Shown here piece by piece: positions 15,974 to 24,149 of a stretch of DNA of 45,252 nucleotides. The stretch's first letter is position 1; each line of letters starts with the position of its first letter. Source of the stretch: HXMU1420-2 sp040830545 (GTDB lineage: Bacteria > Pseudomonadota > Alphaproteobacteria > Rhodobacterales > Rhodobacteraceae); contig JBFOMB010000060.1 of assembly GCA_040830545.1 (NCBI GenBank), positions 1 to 45,252 on the forward strand, read 5' to 3'. The position numbers were made by a program, and so were the translations under genes. The notes beneath the pieces were generated by a model. The model was not told where the DNA came from. It searched no databases and worked only from the letters and a program-made list of their open reading frames with translations.

Positions 15974-16798
15974 TCACGTTCGCCAGCCCAATAGCCGCCG
16001 TTCGATCAAACCCAACACCGCGCTGACGATCACACCCAGCAGCGACAGGATCACAACACCTGCAAACAACCGCTCCAGATCATATAGCGATCCCGCTTCG
16101 AGGATGTAGGCGCCGATCCCGTACTCGGCCCCCAGCATTTCTGCCGCGACCAACAGGATGATGGCAATGGCCAGTGAAATCCGCAGGCCCGACAGGATAC
16201 CGGGCATTGCGCCGGGCAGCACGATCTTTCGGACAATCGACCACCAGGACAGTCCAAAGCTCTGTCCCATGCGGATCAGAGTTCGATCCACGTTGTCCAC
16301 TGCGCCATAGGTGGCGACCACCGTAGGCGTGAAGGTTCCAAAGGCGATCAGGGCGTATTTGGACCCTTCACCGATGCCGAACCAGATCACGAACAAGGGC
16401 AGCAGGGCGATTTTAGGGATCGGGAAGATCGCGGCCACCACCGGCACCAGCCCCGAGCGGATGTAGGAAAACAGACCGATCAGGACGCCGACACTGATCC
16501 CGACACTGGCCCCGATCGCTGCGCCCACAACCAGACGGCTGAGCGACGGGCCAAGGTGTTTGAACAACAGCCCACTTTCATAAAGTTCGCGAAATGTGTC
16601 CAGCACATCGGACGGGCGTGGCAGGGTAAGTGGGGAAATCCAGCCCGCGCGCGTGCCCCACTCTGCCACGGCGATCAGAAAGACAAAGACGGCAAACCCG
16701 ACCCAGCGATGTGGTTTCGGGGCGAACCCACCACCGCGAAAGGCGACGGCCTTGTGATCCGCTGAACCTGTTTCGCGAGGTGCGGATGCATCAACCAT
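15974..16798 (-). CDS. ABC transporter permease (SsuC/TauC type)
   Basis: This 274-residue protein has about six membrane segments and the binding-protein-dependent permease signature around LPGAMPGILSGLRISLAIA, the loop that contacts the ATPase. The ATG at 16798 overlaps the ATPase stop by 8 bases and has GGAG 7 bases upstream; a start 8 codons earlier is less likely. It resembles nitrate/sulfonate/taurine-type permeases. It is the last gene of the gntR-SBP-ATPase-permease operon. Confidence 0.88.
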   Translation of the reverse strand: MVDASAPRETGSADHKAVAFRGGGFAPKPHRWVGFAVFVFLIAVAEWGTRAGWISPLTLPRPSDVLDTFRELYESGLLFKHLGPSLSRLVVGAAIGASVGISVGVLIGLFSYIRSGLVPVVAAIFPIPKIALLPLFVIWFGIGEGSKYALIAFGTFTPTVVATYGAVDNVDRTLIRMGQSFGLSWWSIVRKIVLPGAMPGILSGLRISLAIAIILLVAAEMLGAEYGIGAYILEAGSLYDLERLFAGVVILSLLGVIVSAVLGLIERRLLGWRT

Positions 16799-17558
16799 GG
16801 ATGAGCTCCGCATCCGCTGCACGGGCCTCGTCGCGCATCAACTGCCACAGGTGTTTTTGGTGCTGGTCCAACACCGGGTCACCAAATTCACGCTCCGGGA
16901 GCGGTTTGTCGATCTCGACAATCTCCCGGATTTGCCCCGGTCGCCGCGACAGCACCACCACCTTGTGACCCAGCCGCACAGCCTCGGCCAGATTGTGGGT
17001 GACGTAGACGGCGGTGAAGGGCTGGCGGGTCCACAGATCAATCAGGTCGTCCATCAGCAATTCGCGCGTCTGGGCATCCAGCGCGGATAGCGGTTCATCC
17101 ATCAACATCACGGCAGGTTTCACCGCCAGCGCGCGCGCAATCGCCACGCGCTGCTTCATCCCGCCGGACAACTGCTTGGGCAACGCCTTGGCAAAGTCGG
17201 TCAGTTTCGTGCGGGCCAACACGTCGTCGATGATCTGACGGGCCGCGGCGCCTCGAATACCGTGATCTTCCAGAACCAAGGAGATATTGCCGGATACCGA
17301 TCGCCAGGGCAGCAGCGCGAAATCCTGAAAGATATAGGTCAGCGGGTTCAGGCAGCCCTGCGGCGGGTTTCCGATCTGTATCACCTGCCCGGCACGGGGG
17401 CGTTCCAAGCCGCCGATGAAACGCAACAGCGTGGATTTGCCACAACCGGACGGGCCGACGATACAGACAATCTGCCCGGACGGAATGTCCAGGCTGATGT
17501 CCCGCATGACCTCGAAATCATCGTAGGAATGGCTGATGCCATCCAGTCGAATGTCCAT
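16791..17558 (-). CDS. ABC transporter ATP-binding protein (SsuB/TauB type)
   Basis: This 255-residue ATPase has Walker A GPSGCGKSTLL (about 33-43), the signature LSGGMKQRVAIARAL (about 130-144), Walker B VMLMDEPLSALD (about 150-161) and the switch His in YVTHNLAEA. It powers the importer formed with the permease and the binding protein on either side. It is separated from the binding-protein gene by 50 bp containing a GC-rich hairpin. Confidence 0.93.
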   Translation of the reverse strand: MDIRLDGISHSYDDFEVMRDISLDIPSGQIVCIVGPSGCGKSTLLRFIGGLERPRAGQVIQIGNPPQGCLNPLTYIFQDFALLPWRSVSGNISLVLEDHGIRGAAARQIIDDVLARTKLTDFAKALPKQLSGGMKQRVAIARALAVKPAVMLMDEPLSALDAQTRELLMDDLIDLWTRQPFTAVYVTHNLAEAVRLGHKVVVLSRRPGQIREIVEIDKPLPEREFGDPVLDQHQKHLWQLMRDEARAADAELIHG

Positions 17559-17579
17559 GATGTGCCCCGATGTGGCGAT

Positions 17580-17601
17580 GGGGCGGGATGGACCCCGCCC
17601 C
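17580..17601. promoter_or_regulatory. Intercistronic hairpin after the binding-protein gene
   Basis: GGGGCGGG (17580-17587) and CCCGCCCC (17594-17601) form a perfect 8-bp stem with a 6-base loop. It begins right after the binding-protein stop and has no T-run, so it more likely protects or attenuates the message, keeping the binding protein in excess over the membrane parts, as in many ABC operons. That role is inference. Confidence 0.5.
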
Positions 17602-17608
17602 GTTGCAC

Positions 17609-18619
17609 TTAGGCTCCGGTGGTTTCCACGTAAGAGCTGTCGACCAGCGTGTCGAGCGTGATGTCACCATCCACCAGCCCCTCGGACTGGAACCAGCTCA
17701 GCTGATCCTGCACTGATGCAAGGTTCAGCGCAGCACCCGAGGCCAGCCGCATCGTGCCGTTGATGATCGACGGCGCGGCCTTTTCCCGTGGGCGATCCGT
17801 GTAGACGTATTTGTGGATCAGATCGACCATCGCGTCCTGATCCGCCGTCTTGTCGATCATCGCAGCGGCATAGTCATCCACGCCGCGCGAGAACCCGGTC
17901 AGGAAGCTTTCGGTCAACCCTCGTTCATCCGCCGCGTTTTTGGAGGAGGTGAAGACCGTAGTCACCTGATAATCCGGGATGTAGTCGGACACGTTGGCCA
18001 CCATCTGCCACGCGCCAGCCTTTGCCAACGGTTTGGCGATATGGGGCACAATCGACCAGCCGTCGACCTGACCGGACTTCATCGCACCGATGATCGCGCC
18101 GACCTTTTGCAGCGGGGTGTAGGACAGGCTGATCCCCTCGGCCGCAGCCATTTTGGCACCCATATAGTGGAAGGACGACCCGGCCTGCGTGACGGCGTAT
18201 TTCTTGCCATCCAGGTCCTTCAGTGTTTTGACCCCCGCGTCATAAGATGTTTGCGAGATCAGGTATTTCTGACCGTCAATCCCCGCCTCTTCCTTCAGCG
18301 CGCCACCGATCACCTTGATCGCGCCCTTGTCCGCGAGGCTGATCAACCCACCCGAGATTGCTGTCACGGCATAGTCGATGTCGCCGGATGCAATCGCCAC
18401 GGCCATGGGCTGCGCGGCCTGGAAAAACTCGAATTCCACGTCCAGACCGGCATCCGCGAAATAGCCACGTTCGAACGCGATGAAACTGCCGGAATGCGAA
18501 GTGAAGCGCAGCGCGCCCACCTTGATCTTCTTGTTGGCGGCCAGTGCCGGGGCGGCCAAGGCGGTGGCCGTTGCGCTCCCCATAAGCGCCAAAGCGCTGC
18601 GGCGATTGAATTTTGTCAT
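17609..18619 (-). CDS. ABC transporter substrate-binding protein (NMT1/SsuA-like)
   Basis: This 336-residue periplasmic protein has the N-terminal export signal MTKFNRRSALALMGSATATA (twin Arg, hydrophobic core, APALAA cleavage region). The mature part starts with KKIKVGALRFTSHSGSFIAF, then ERGYFADAGLDVEFEF and AIASGDIDYAVTAISG, which are typical of NMT1/THI5-like binding proteins for sulfonates, nitrate or pyrimidine precursors. GGAGGA precedes the ATG. The ligand cannot be assigned by eye. Confidence 0.88.
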   Translation of the reverse strand: MTKFNRRSALALMGSATATALAAPALAANKKIKVGALRFTSHSGSFIAFERGYFADAGLDVEFEFFQAAQPMAVAIASGDIDYAVTAISGGLISLADKGAIKVIGGALKEEAGIDGQKYLISQTSYDAGVKTLKDLDGKKYAVTQAGSSFHYMGAKMAAAEGISLSYTPLQKVGAIIGAMKSGQVDGWSIVPHIAKPLAKAGAWQMVANVSDYIPDYQVTTVFTSSKNAADERGLTESFLTGFSRGVDDYAAAMIDKTADQDAMVDLIHKYVYTDRPREKAAPSIINGTMRLASGAALNLASVQDQLSWFQSEGLVDGDITLDTLVDSSYVETTGA

Positions 18620-18647
18620 GTCTTCCTCCCAGTGATGTATTGCGAAT

Positions 18648-19325
18648 TTACGTATCCAGATCAGCGTTCACATATGCCTGAATGAGCGTCTGCGCCCTGT
18701 CCGATTGCCGGTCTAACACCGCATCCAGCAGGTCGCGTTGCAGCGCCTTGCGCGCGTTGAAATCCAACCGCCCTTCCCGCAGTTGCGCCAGCCTGAACCG
18801 GCGGCTTTGGTCAAACAAGCGGCGCTGCATCTCTACCAGTCGCGGGCTATCGCAACCTTCGACGATCGCGGTGGAAAATGCGCGGCAGGCCTCGTCCCAT
18901 TCCAGCGCTGTCAGATCATCCGCGTCACCCTGCACCGCCGTTTCGGCCCGTTGAAGCGCGTGATGGGCAGCGATGACCCGTCCCTCCCACGCCACATCTC
19001 CGTGGGTCAGCGCAAGGCCCAGCGCGATTTTCTCAATCTCACCGCGCACCATGGCGATGTCGCGGCGGTCATCCTCGGTCGCGGACGTCACGCGGAACCC
19101 ACGTTGCGAGGTCGCCTCCACCAAACCTTCGGAGGTCAGGATGCGCAAAGTTTCCCGCATGGAATGGTTTGACCCACCATATCGGGAGCGCAATTCGTTG
19201 ATCTTCAGCTTCTGATCCGGGCGCAGCGCCCCAAACGAAATGTCCCGCCGCATAGCCGAGGCCAGCATGGTGACAATTGTCCCATCTTCCCCATCATCAC
19301 GGCGAAAAATCATTTCGTGTCCCAT
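18648..19325 (-). CDS. GntR-family regulator with FCD ligand domain
   Basis: This 225-residue protein has a winged helix at the N-terminus (NELRSRYGGSNHSMRETLRI, then LTSEGLVEATSQRGFRV at about 65-81) and an all-helical FCD-type effector domain afterwards. The ABC importer genes follow on the same strand 28 bp later, so it probably controls them as first gene of the operon. Start is uncertain: ATG 19325 is used, ATG 19313 and TTG 19331 are possible. A short CCAA-N5-TTGG element lies directly upstream. Confidence 0.83.
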   Translation of the reverse strand: MGHEMIFRRDDGEDGTIVTMLASAMRRDISFGALRPDQKLKINELRSRYGGSNHSMRETLRILTSEGLVEATSQRGFRVTSATEDDRRDIAMVRGEIEKIALGLALTHGDVAWEGRVIAAHHALQRAETAVQGDADDLTALEWDEACRAFSTAIVEGCDSPRLVEMQRRLFDQSRRFRLAQLREGRLDFNARKALQRDLLDAVLDRQSDRAQTLIQAYVNADLDT

Positions 19326-19399
19326 TTCCAAAAATGTTGGATATTTTTAGGGGCCACAGTGTCCTGGGTCAAGTTGCAGTAAAGCCAGCACTCAAAGCT

Positions 19400-19744
19400 T
19401 CAAGTTTCCCAGAGCCCGAATTCAACGCCACCAAGGATGTAAATGGCAAAGGTCCCCTGCCCCGGAATTTCGGTCGCAGGCATGGCGATCATGGCACCGG
19501 ATTGTTCTGCTGCCGTGATCGCAACCCCAATGTCGGGAACACCCAGATAGGGCCGCACGACAGGGGCCTCGTCCCCTCGCAACGGGGGCCGCACGCCGAT
19601 CCGCCCACCATCCTGCAGCCTTGCGACCCTGGCACTGCCCAATGCCGGTTCAGGCGCGGCAAAATCCGCCCCATGCTGCGTACTCAGGGCTTTGCAGGTG
19701 GCGTCAACTTCGAGCGTGACAACCTCCAGGTATTGAATGCGCAT
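19400..19744 (-). CDS. Small VOC/glyoxalase-like protein at the end of the heme operon
   Basis: This 114-residue protein has the beta-alpha-beta pattern of a VOC half (QYLEVVTLEVDATCKAL, YLGVPDIGVAITAAEQSG) and ends GTFAIYILGGVEFGLWET. A possible metal ligand, Glu, is in QYLEVV and another in GVEFGLW. GGAGGG lies 5 bases before the ATG. It is 36 bp after the IsdG-like gene and on the same strand, so it appears to be the last gene of the hmu operon. Function unknown. Confidence 0.75.
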   Translation of the reverse strand: MRIQYLEVVTLEVDATCKALSTQHGADFAAPEPALGSARVARLQDGGRIGVRPPLRGDEAPVVRPYLGVPDIGVAITAAEQSGAMIAMPATEIPGQGTFAIYILGGVEFGLWET

Positions 19745-19780
19745 TGAACCCTCCGTGGCTTTGCATCCCCAGAAATCAAC

Positions 19781-20092
19781 CTACGAGATATGCTGGATGG
19801 CTGAAAACCCCTCGAACTTCGGGCTGCCTTCGTGGAGTTTTCGGTTCTTGCCCGCGTCCTTGTGCGCGGCGCGAAACGCCTCGCTTCGGGTCCAGGCCAG
19901 AAACGCATTCTGCGAGGCCCAGACTGTGTGGGAGGCATAAAGGACCAAACCATCCTCGGCAGGCCCCTTGAGCATGTGAAATTCCACAAACCCGTCCATG
20001 TCCTTCAGGTGGCTGTCCCGCCCCAGCCACAGATCTTCGAACGCCCGCGCATTGTCTTCTTTGACGGTGAAGCGGTTCATGGCGATGTACAT
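19781..20092 (-). CDS. Heme-degrading monooxygenase, IsdG/HmuQ-like
   Basis: This 103-residue ferredoxin-like (ABM) protein starts MYIAMNRFTVK. The Asn6 of MNRF, a Trp in TVWASQNAFLAW and the His in AFRAAHKD match the Asn-Trp-His set of IsdG-type heme oxygenases, which open the heme ring and free iron. The ATG at 20092 has AAGGAG 7 bases upstream; the frame extends 21 codons further but without such a site. It follows hmuV by 59 bp, which fits cytoplasmic heme breakdown after import. Confidence 0.83.
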   Translation of the reverse strand: MYIAMNRFTVKEDNARAFEDLWLGRDSHLKDMDGFVEFHMLKGPAEDGLVLYASHTVWASQNAFLAWTRSEAFRAAHKDAGKNRKLHEGSPKFEGFSAIQHIS

Positions 20093-20151
20093 GGCAATTC
20101 TCCTTTGACGTTTGACGGATGTCAGCATCGGCGCTGGTGGGTGATCGTGGC

Positions 20152-20940
20152 TCACTGACGACCGGTTTCAAGCCGTGACTGCGGCAAAATGAAAGGCACG
20201 CCCCGTGGCGGCACGGCATTCACGGCAACCGGGCAGTCATAGGCGTCACTCAGCGTGTCGGAGGCCAGCACGTCGTTACAGGGGCCCGATGCAAAAACCC
20301 TGCCCTTTTGCATCAGGACCACATGGTCCGCGAACATTGCAGTCAGGTTCAGGTCATGCAGCACCGTCACCACGCCCCCACCCCGCGCGGCGAAATCGCG
20401 GGCGATGTCCATGACGATATACTGATGCCCGATGTCGAGGCTGGAGATCGGTTCGTCCAAAAACAGCCAGCGTGGTTGCGTCATTGCCCCGTCCTGCCAG
20501 ACCTGCGCCAGCGCGCGGGCCAGTTGCGTACGCTGCTGCTCGCCCCCGGACAGGTCCTGATAGAAACGATGTGCAAACCCGTCGAGGTCGACCATACGCA
20601 GCGCTGCCTCTGGCACAGTCGGGTCCGCCGCGTTCAGGCCCGCGCTGTGGCCCAGTTGGACGATTTCGCGCACGGTAAACGGGAAGGACACGCTCACCGC
20701 CTGTTGCAGCACCCCCCGGCACGCGGCGAGTTCCCAGGGTTTGTACCCCGCAATGGGCCGCGCGTTTAACGACACGTCGCCGGAATAGGGAACCTCTCCC
20801 GTCACGGCGCGTAGGAACGTGGATTTGCCGGATCCGTTTGGTCCGACAATGGCGGTGACCTGTCCGGGCTGCGCCTCCATCGATACGCCATGCAGGATGG
20901 GTTTGCGGTTCAGGCTGACCGAGATGTTTGTGGCCTTCAT
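20152..20940 (-). CDS. hmuV: Heme ABC transporter ATP-binding protein
   Basis: This 262-residue ATPase has Walker A GPNGSGKSTFLRA, the signature LSGGEQQRTQLARALAQ, and Walker B RWLFLDEPISSLDIGHQ, followed by the switch His in TVLHDLNL. FecE/HmuV-type details such as the inserted DGAMTQPRW between signature and Walker B are typical of heme importers. The ATG at 20940 is two bases after the hmuU stop; a TTG at 20946 is a less likely start. Confidence 0.93.
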   Translation of the reverse strand: MKATNISVSLNRKPILHGVSMEAQPGQVTAIVGPNGSGKSTFLRAVTGEVPYSGDVSLNARPIAGYKPWELAACRGVLQQAVSVSFPFTVREIVQLGHSAGLNAADPTVPEAALRMVDLDGFAHRFYQDLSGGEQQRTQLARALAQVWQDGAMTQPRWLFLDEPISSLDIGHQYIVMDIARDFAARGGGVVTVLHDLNLTAMFADHVVLMQKGRVFASGPCNDVLASDTLSDAYDCPVAVNAVPPRGVPFILPQSRLETGRQ

Positions 20941-20942
20941 GG

Positions 20943-22022
20943 TCAAATCCCCATCATCGCGTGACGTTTGAGCAGGATATACAGGAACACCGGCGCGCCG
21001 ATCACCGCAGTGACGATGCCGATGGGCAGTTCCGCCGGGGCGACAATCGTACGACTGATCATATCCGCCATCAGCAGCAACGTGGCCCCCAGCAGCGCCG
21101 CATTGGGCAGCAGCGCGCGGTGATCCGGCCCCGTGGCCAGCCGCAGCAGGTGGGGCACGACGATACCGACAAAGCCGATGCTGCCTGATACGGCCACCGC
21201 CGCCCCAGTGGCTGCCGCCACAGCCATCACTGCGATCCTTTTGGTGCGCTGGACGGGGATGCCCATATGCATCGCTGCAGCCTCTCCCAGTGCCATGCCG
21301 TTGAGCCCGCGCGCCAGGAACAGCGAGGCGATAAGGCCCGCGAGGATAATCGGCATGGCGGCAAAGAGCTTGGCCCAGGTGGCCGCGGCCAGCGATCCGA
21401 GGTTCCAGAAAGTCAGGTTGCGCAGTTGTGCATCATCCGCGACATAGACCAGCAAACCCGACAGGGCCCCGACCATCGCGGCAATTGCGATCCCCGCCAG
21501 CAGCATGGTCGCAACCGAGGTCTGACCGTTTCGCGTGGCAACCCGGTAAAGCACGACCGTTGCGGCCAAGGCCCCGAGGAAGGCCGCAATCGCGATTACG
21601 GACGTGCCCAACATGTCCTGCAGGGCCAAGGGCAAATAACCACCCAGCACAATCGCGGTGATCGCGCCCAGACTGGCCCCCGCGCTGACCCCGACGATGC
21701 CGGGATCGGCCAGCGGGTTACGAAACAGCCCCTGCATCACCGCGCCGGACACGGCTAGGGCCGCCCCAACGAGGATCGCCATGGCCATGCGCGGCAGGCG
21801 GATGTCCAGCAGGACGATGCGGTCGACCTGCGACACCTCATCACCGGACATCAGCGCGCGAACCGTGGGCCAAAACGCCGTGCCGGACGCACCCCAGGAC
21901 AGCGACACAAGGCTGGTGATGACCAGCAGCACCGCCAGACCAACCGTGACCCGCCGGGCCTGCTGTACACGATCCAGCGGACGTTTGGCGCGGGGCGCGG
22001 TGGAGGTATCAGCCAGGCTCAT
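20943..22022 (-). CDS. hmuU: Heme ABC transporter permease
   Basis: This 359-residue FecCD/BtuC-family permease has about ten membrane segments. Recognisable elements are DIRLPRMAMAILVGAALAVSG, GLFRNPLADPGIVGVSAGAS near the N-terminal third, and GSIGFVGIVVPHLLRLATG near the C-terminal end. It overlaps hmuT by 4 bases. It moves heme across the inner membrane with HmuV. Confidence 0.94.
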   Translation of the reverse strand: MSLADTSTAPRAKRPLDRVQQARRVTVGLAVLLVITSLVSLSWGASGTAFWPTVRALMSGDEVSQVDRIVLLDIRLPRMAMAILVGAALAVSGAVMQGLFRNPLADPGIVGVSAGASLGAITAIVLGGYLPLALQDMLGTSVIAIAAFLGALAATVVLYRVATRNGQTSVATMLLAGIAIAAMVGALSGLLVYVADDAQLRNLTFWNLGSLAAATWAKLFAAMPIILAGLIASLFLARGLNGMALGEAAAMHMGIPVQRTKRIAVMAVAAATGAAVAVSGSIGFVGIVVPHLLRLATGPDHRALLPNAALLGATLLLMADMISRTIVAPAELPIGIVTAVIGAPVFLYILLKRHAMMGI

Positions 22023-22882
22023 CCCTGTGTGTCGCCATAAAGCGCCCGGGTCAGTTCGCGAATGGCTGCCCCCGTGCGCGGGCCAAAGCCCAAGAGATGC
22101 ACGCCGTCCATGCGAATGACCTTGCGGTCCCGTGCGGCGGGGGTCGAGGCAAGTTCGGGCAGGGCGAAAAGGTCATCGTCCGAGATGGCATGGGGCCCGG
22201 TGCGGGTCATCATCAACACGGCCTCGGGCGCGGCCCGCGCCACCGCTTCGTTGGTGACGGGTTTGTAGCCCTTGAACCCGGTGAGCGCGTTTTCCGCCCC
22301 CGCCAGCGCAAGGATACCGGCGGCAGAACTGTCCTCACCCGCGGCGATCAGGCGTCCGTCTGCGGCGCTGAGAAGGAACAGCACCTTGGGTCTGGTTCCG
22401 TTTGCCAGCTCGCCTGCCTGAGCAATGGCAGCGTCCAGATCGCGCTTGACCTCCGCCTTTAGCGGTACGGCGGCGTCTTCTGCATCCAGCGCGGCGGCCA
22501 CGGCGTCGATTTTGGCCAGCACACCCTGCGCGGTGTAGTCCTCAGGGACCGAGGTCAGCGCGATGCCTGCGGATTCCAGCACCTGAATGGTTTCGGGTGG
22601 TCCGGCCCCTTCGGTTGCGATGATCAGGTCGGGCGCGACGGACAGCACACCCTCCGGCGACAGGGCACGGGCATAGCCGATATTGGGCAGGTCCTGCACG
22701 GCGGGCGGGAAATTGGAGGTGCTGTCGCGCGCGACCAGACGGTCCTGTTCCCCCAGCGCATAGACGATTTCGGTGATCGACCCGCCAACGGTGACCAGCC
22801 GCTGCGCGTCTGCGGCCCACCCGGCCTGTGTCAGTCCAAGGACAACCGCCGCAGCGGTCAGAGATGTCGTGAACCGGTTCAT
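22019..22882 (-). CDS. hmuT: Periplasmic heme-binding protein
   Basis: This 287-residue protein has a Sec signal peptide (MNRFTTSLTAAAVVLGLTQA, cleavage near GWAADA) and the class III binding-protein fold: RLVTVGGSITEIVYALGEQD, then NIGYARALSPEGVLSVAPDL, where the Tyr is the usual heme ligand. It overlaps hmuS and hmuU by 4 bases each. It passes heme from the outer-membrane receptor to HmuUV. Confidence 0.93.
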   Translation of the reverse strand: MNRFTTSLTAAAVVLGLTQAGWAADAQRLVTVGGSITEIVYALGEQDRLVARDSTSNFPPAVQDLPNIGYARALSPEGVLSVAPDLIIATEGAGPPETIQVLESAGIALTSVPEDYTAQGVLAKIDAVAAALDAEDAAVPLKAEVKRDLDAAIAQAGELANGTRPKVLFLLSAADGRLIAAGEDSSAAGILALAGAENALTGFKGYKPVTNEAVARAAPEAVLMMTRTGPHAISDDDLFALPELASTPAARDRKVIRMDGVHLLGFGPRTGAAIRELTRALYGDTQG

Positions 22883-23928
22883 TCCGCCACCTCCTGAACC
22901 CGCAGCGATGGCAGGCCGCTGACAATGTCGTTCCAGTCAGGGCGGAAATCGCACGCCTCGGTCCGGCGGCCGAATACCTGAAAGATCAACGCGCCCTCTG
23001 CGTCAAACACCTCAACCGACACCGCGTCGCCGCGTTGGGTGGGTTTGGTGACGGCCCAGACCTCGGCCACGTGGTCCATGCGCAGATGCACATTGAACCC
23101 GGGGTCCAGGATGTTTTGCCACGGCCCCATGGGTTTCAACGTGTCAATCGACCCGCCATGGATTTCGATGCAGCCCCGGTTGCCGACAAAGAACATGATT
23201 TCCACATCGCTGGCGGCAACAGCTTCCAGCAGGGTCGTCACCGCATCCACCGACAGCGCGCGCACATAGGGCGCACCAGCGATGCGATAGCCACCAAGGC
23301 GGGTCATGTTCAGCTTGGAGGTCAGGCGCATGAACTGGTGCGTGTCCGTCATCCGCGCCCATTCCTTGCGCAGCGTATCGGCCTTTTCCGGGTCAGCCTT
23401 GGGCGCTTCGGGTGGTTGGCGTTGCCCAACGGCCAGCGTGTCGGACTGATCCGCGTGACGCAGATCCTGCACCAGCGTTGCCCAGTGATCGAGCTCCGAG
23501 CCTTCGCGCAGATGCACCTTGTGCACCGAGTCCCCGGCAGCGTCGAATACCTGCAGGCTGCGGCGGGTGCCGGCGTCCGTCACGACCTCAACCGCAAAGG
23601 CAAAAACCCAATGTTTCGGGAACATCCGCAGATCAATCGCACCGTTCAGGATCATCGTTGCGTGCTGGCCGGAATGGTAGTTGGCATAGACCCCGACCTT
23701 TTCGATCACGCAGCTTTCGTTGCGGGTCAGCGCCATGACCTCGCCCAGCCCGGTGAGCATGGGCATGATCGCGTCGGGATGCGCGTTCAGGCGCGTGGCC
23801 CCTTGGGCGGCCACCAGTTGCGCCTCGCTCACGCCGATTTTCGCGGCCAGATCGCGGCTGCGCAGGTCGGTGTGCGCCTGGATTGCCTGACGTATTTCAG
23901 CGCCAGTCATGGGGGGAGTGTCGGTCAT
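22879..23928 (-). CDS. hmuS: Hemin-degrading factor HmuS/ChuS
   Basis: This 349-residue cytoplasmic protein has two halves of the HemS/ChuX fold; ESCVIEKVGVYANYHSGQ in the first and GNRGCIEIHGGSIDTLKPMG in the second are matching segments. Family members bind heme and either degrade it or hand it on. The ATG at 23928 has GAGG close upstream and begins MTDTPPMTG; the frame extends another 29 codons without support. It is first in the hmuSTUV operon and divergent from the receptor gene. Confidence 0.92.
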   Translation of the reverse strand: MTDTPPMTGAEIRQAIQAHTDLRSRDLAAKIGVSEAQLVAAQGATRLNAHPDAIMPMLTGLGEVMALTRNESCVIEKVGVYANYHSGQHATMILNGAIDLRMFPKHWVFAFAVEVVTDAGTRRSLQVFDAAGDSVHKVHLREGSELDHWATLVQDLRHADQSDTLAVGQRQPPEAPKADPEKADTLRKEWARMTDTHQFMRLTSKLNMTRLGGYRIAGAPYVRALSVDAVTTLLEAVAASDVEIMFFVGNRGCIEIHGGSIDTLKPMGPWQNILDPGFNVHLRMDHVAEVWAVTKPTQRGDAVSVEVFDAEGALIFQVFGRRTEACDFRPDWNDIVSGLPSLRVQEVAE

Positions 23929-24001
23929 CTCGGCCTCTTCAACACATTGGAATGTCTGGTGTGTTTGCTGGGAAACAGGTGTCGCGTTTCCGTGGCTGAG
24001 C

Positions 24002-24042
24002 AGATTTGCGGACAAATCTAATTGTTGACTGATTTAATAGGT
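24002..24042. promoter_or_regulatory. Inverted repeat and iron-box-like sequence in the hmuS-hmuR divergent region
   Basis: AGATTTG (24002-24008) and CAAATCT (24013-24019) are perfect 7-bp arms 4 bases apart. Just right of them TTGTTGACTGATTTAATAGG (24023-24042) is AT-rich and resembles, from memory, alphaproteobacterial iron boxes, though not a perfect TGA-N9-TCA. Iron or heme control of both divergent operons from here is likely, but the binding protein is not known. Confidence 0.45.
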
Positions 24043-24149
24043 TATACTATGCGCCACAAGTCGAAAGCGACTTACTTCACTCATTAACGACTACCGCGCC
24101 AGCGATCCTGCAAGCCCTCCGGTTCAGTTACAATCGAAGGGACACGCAC

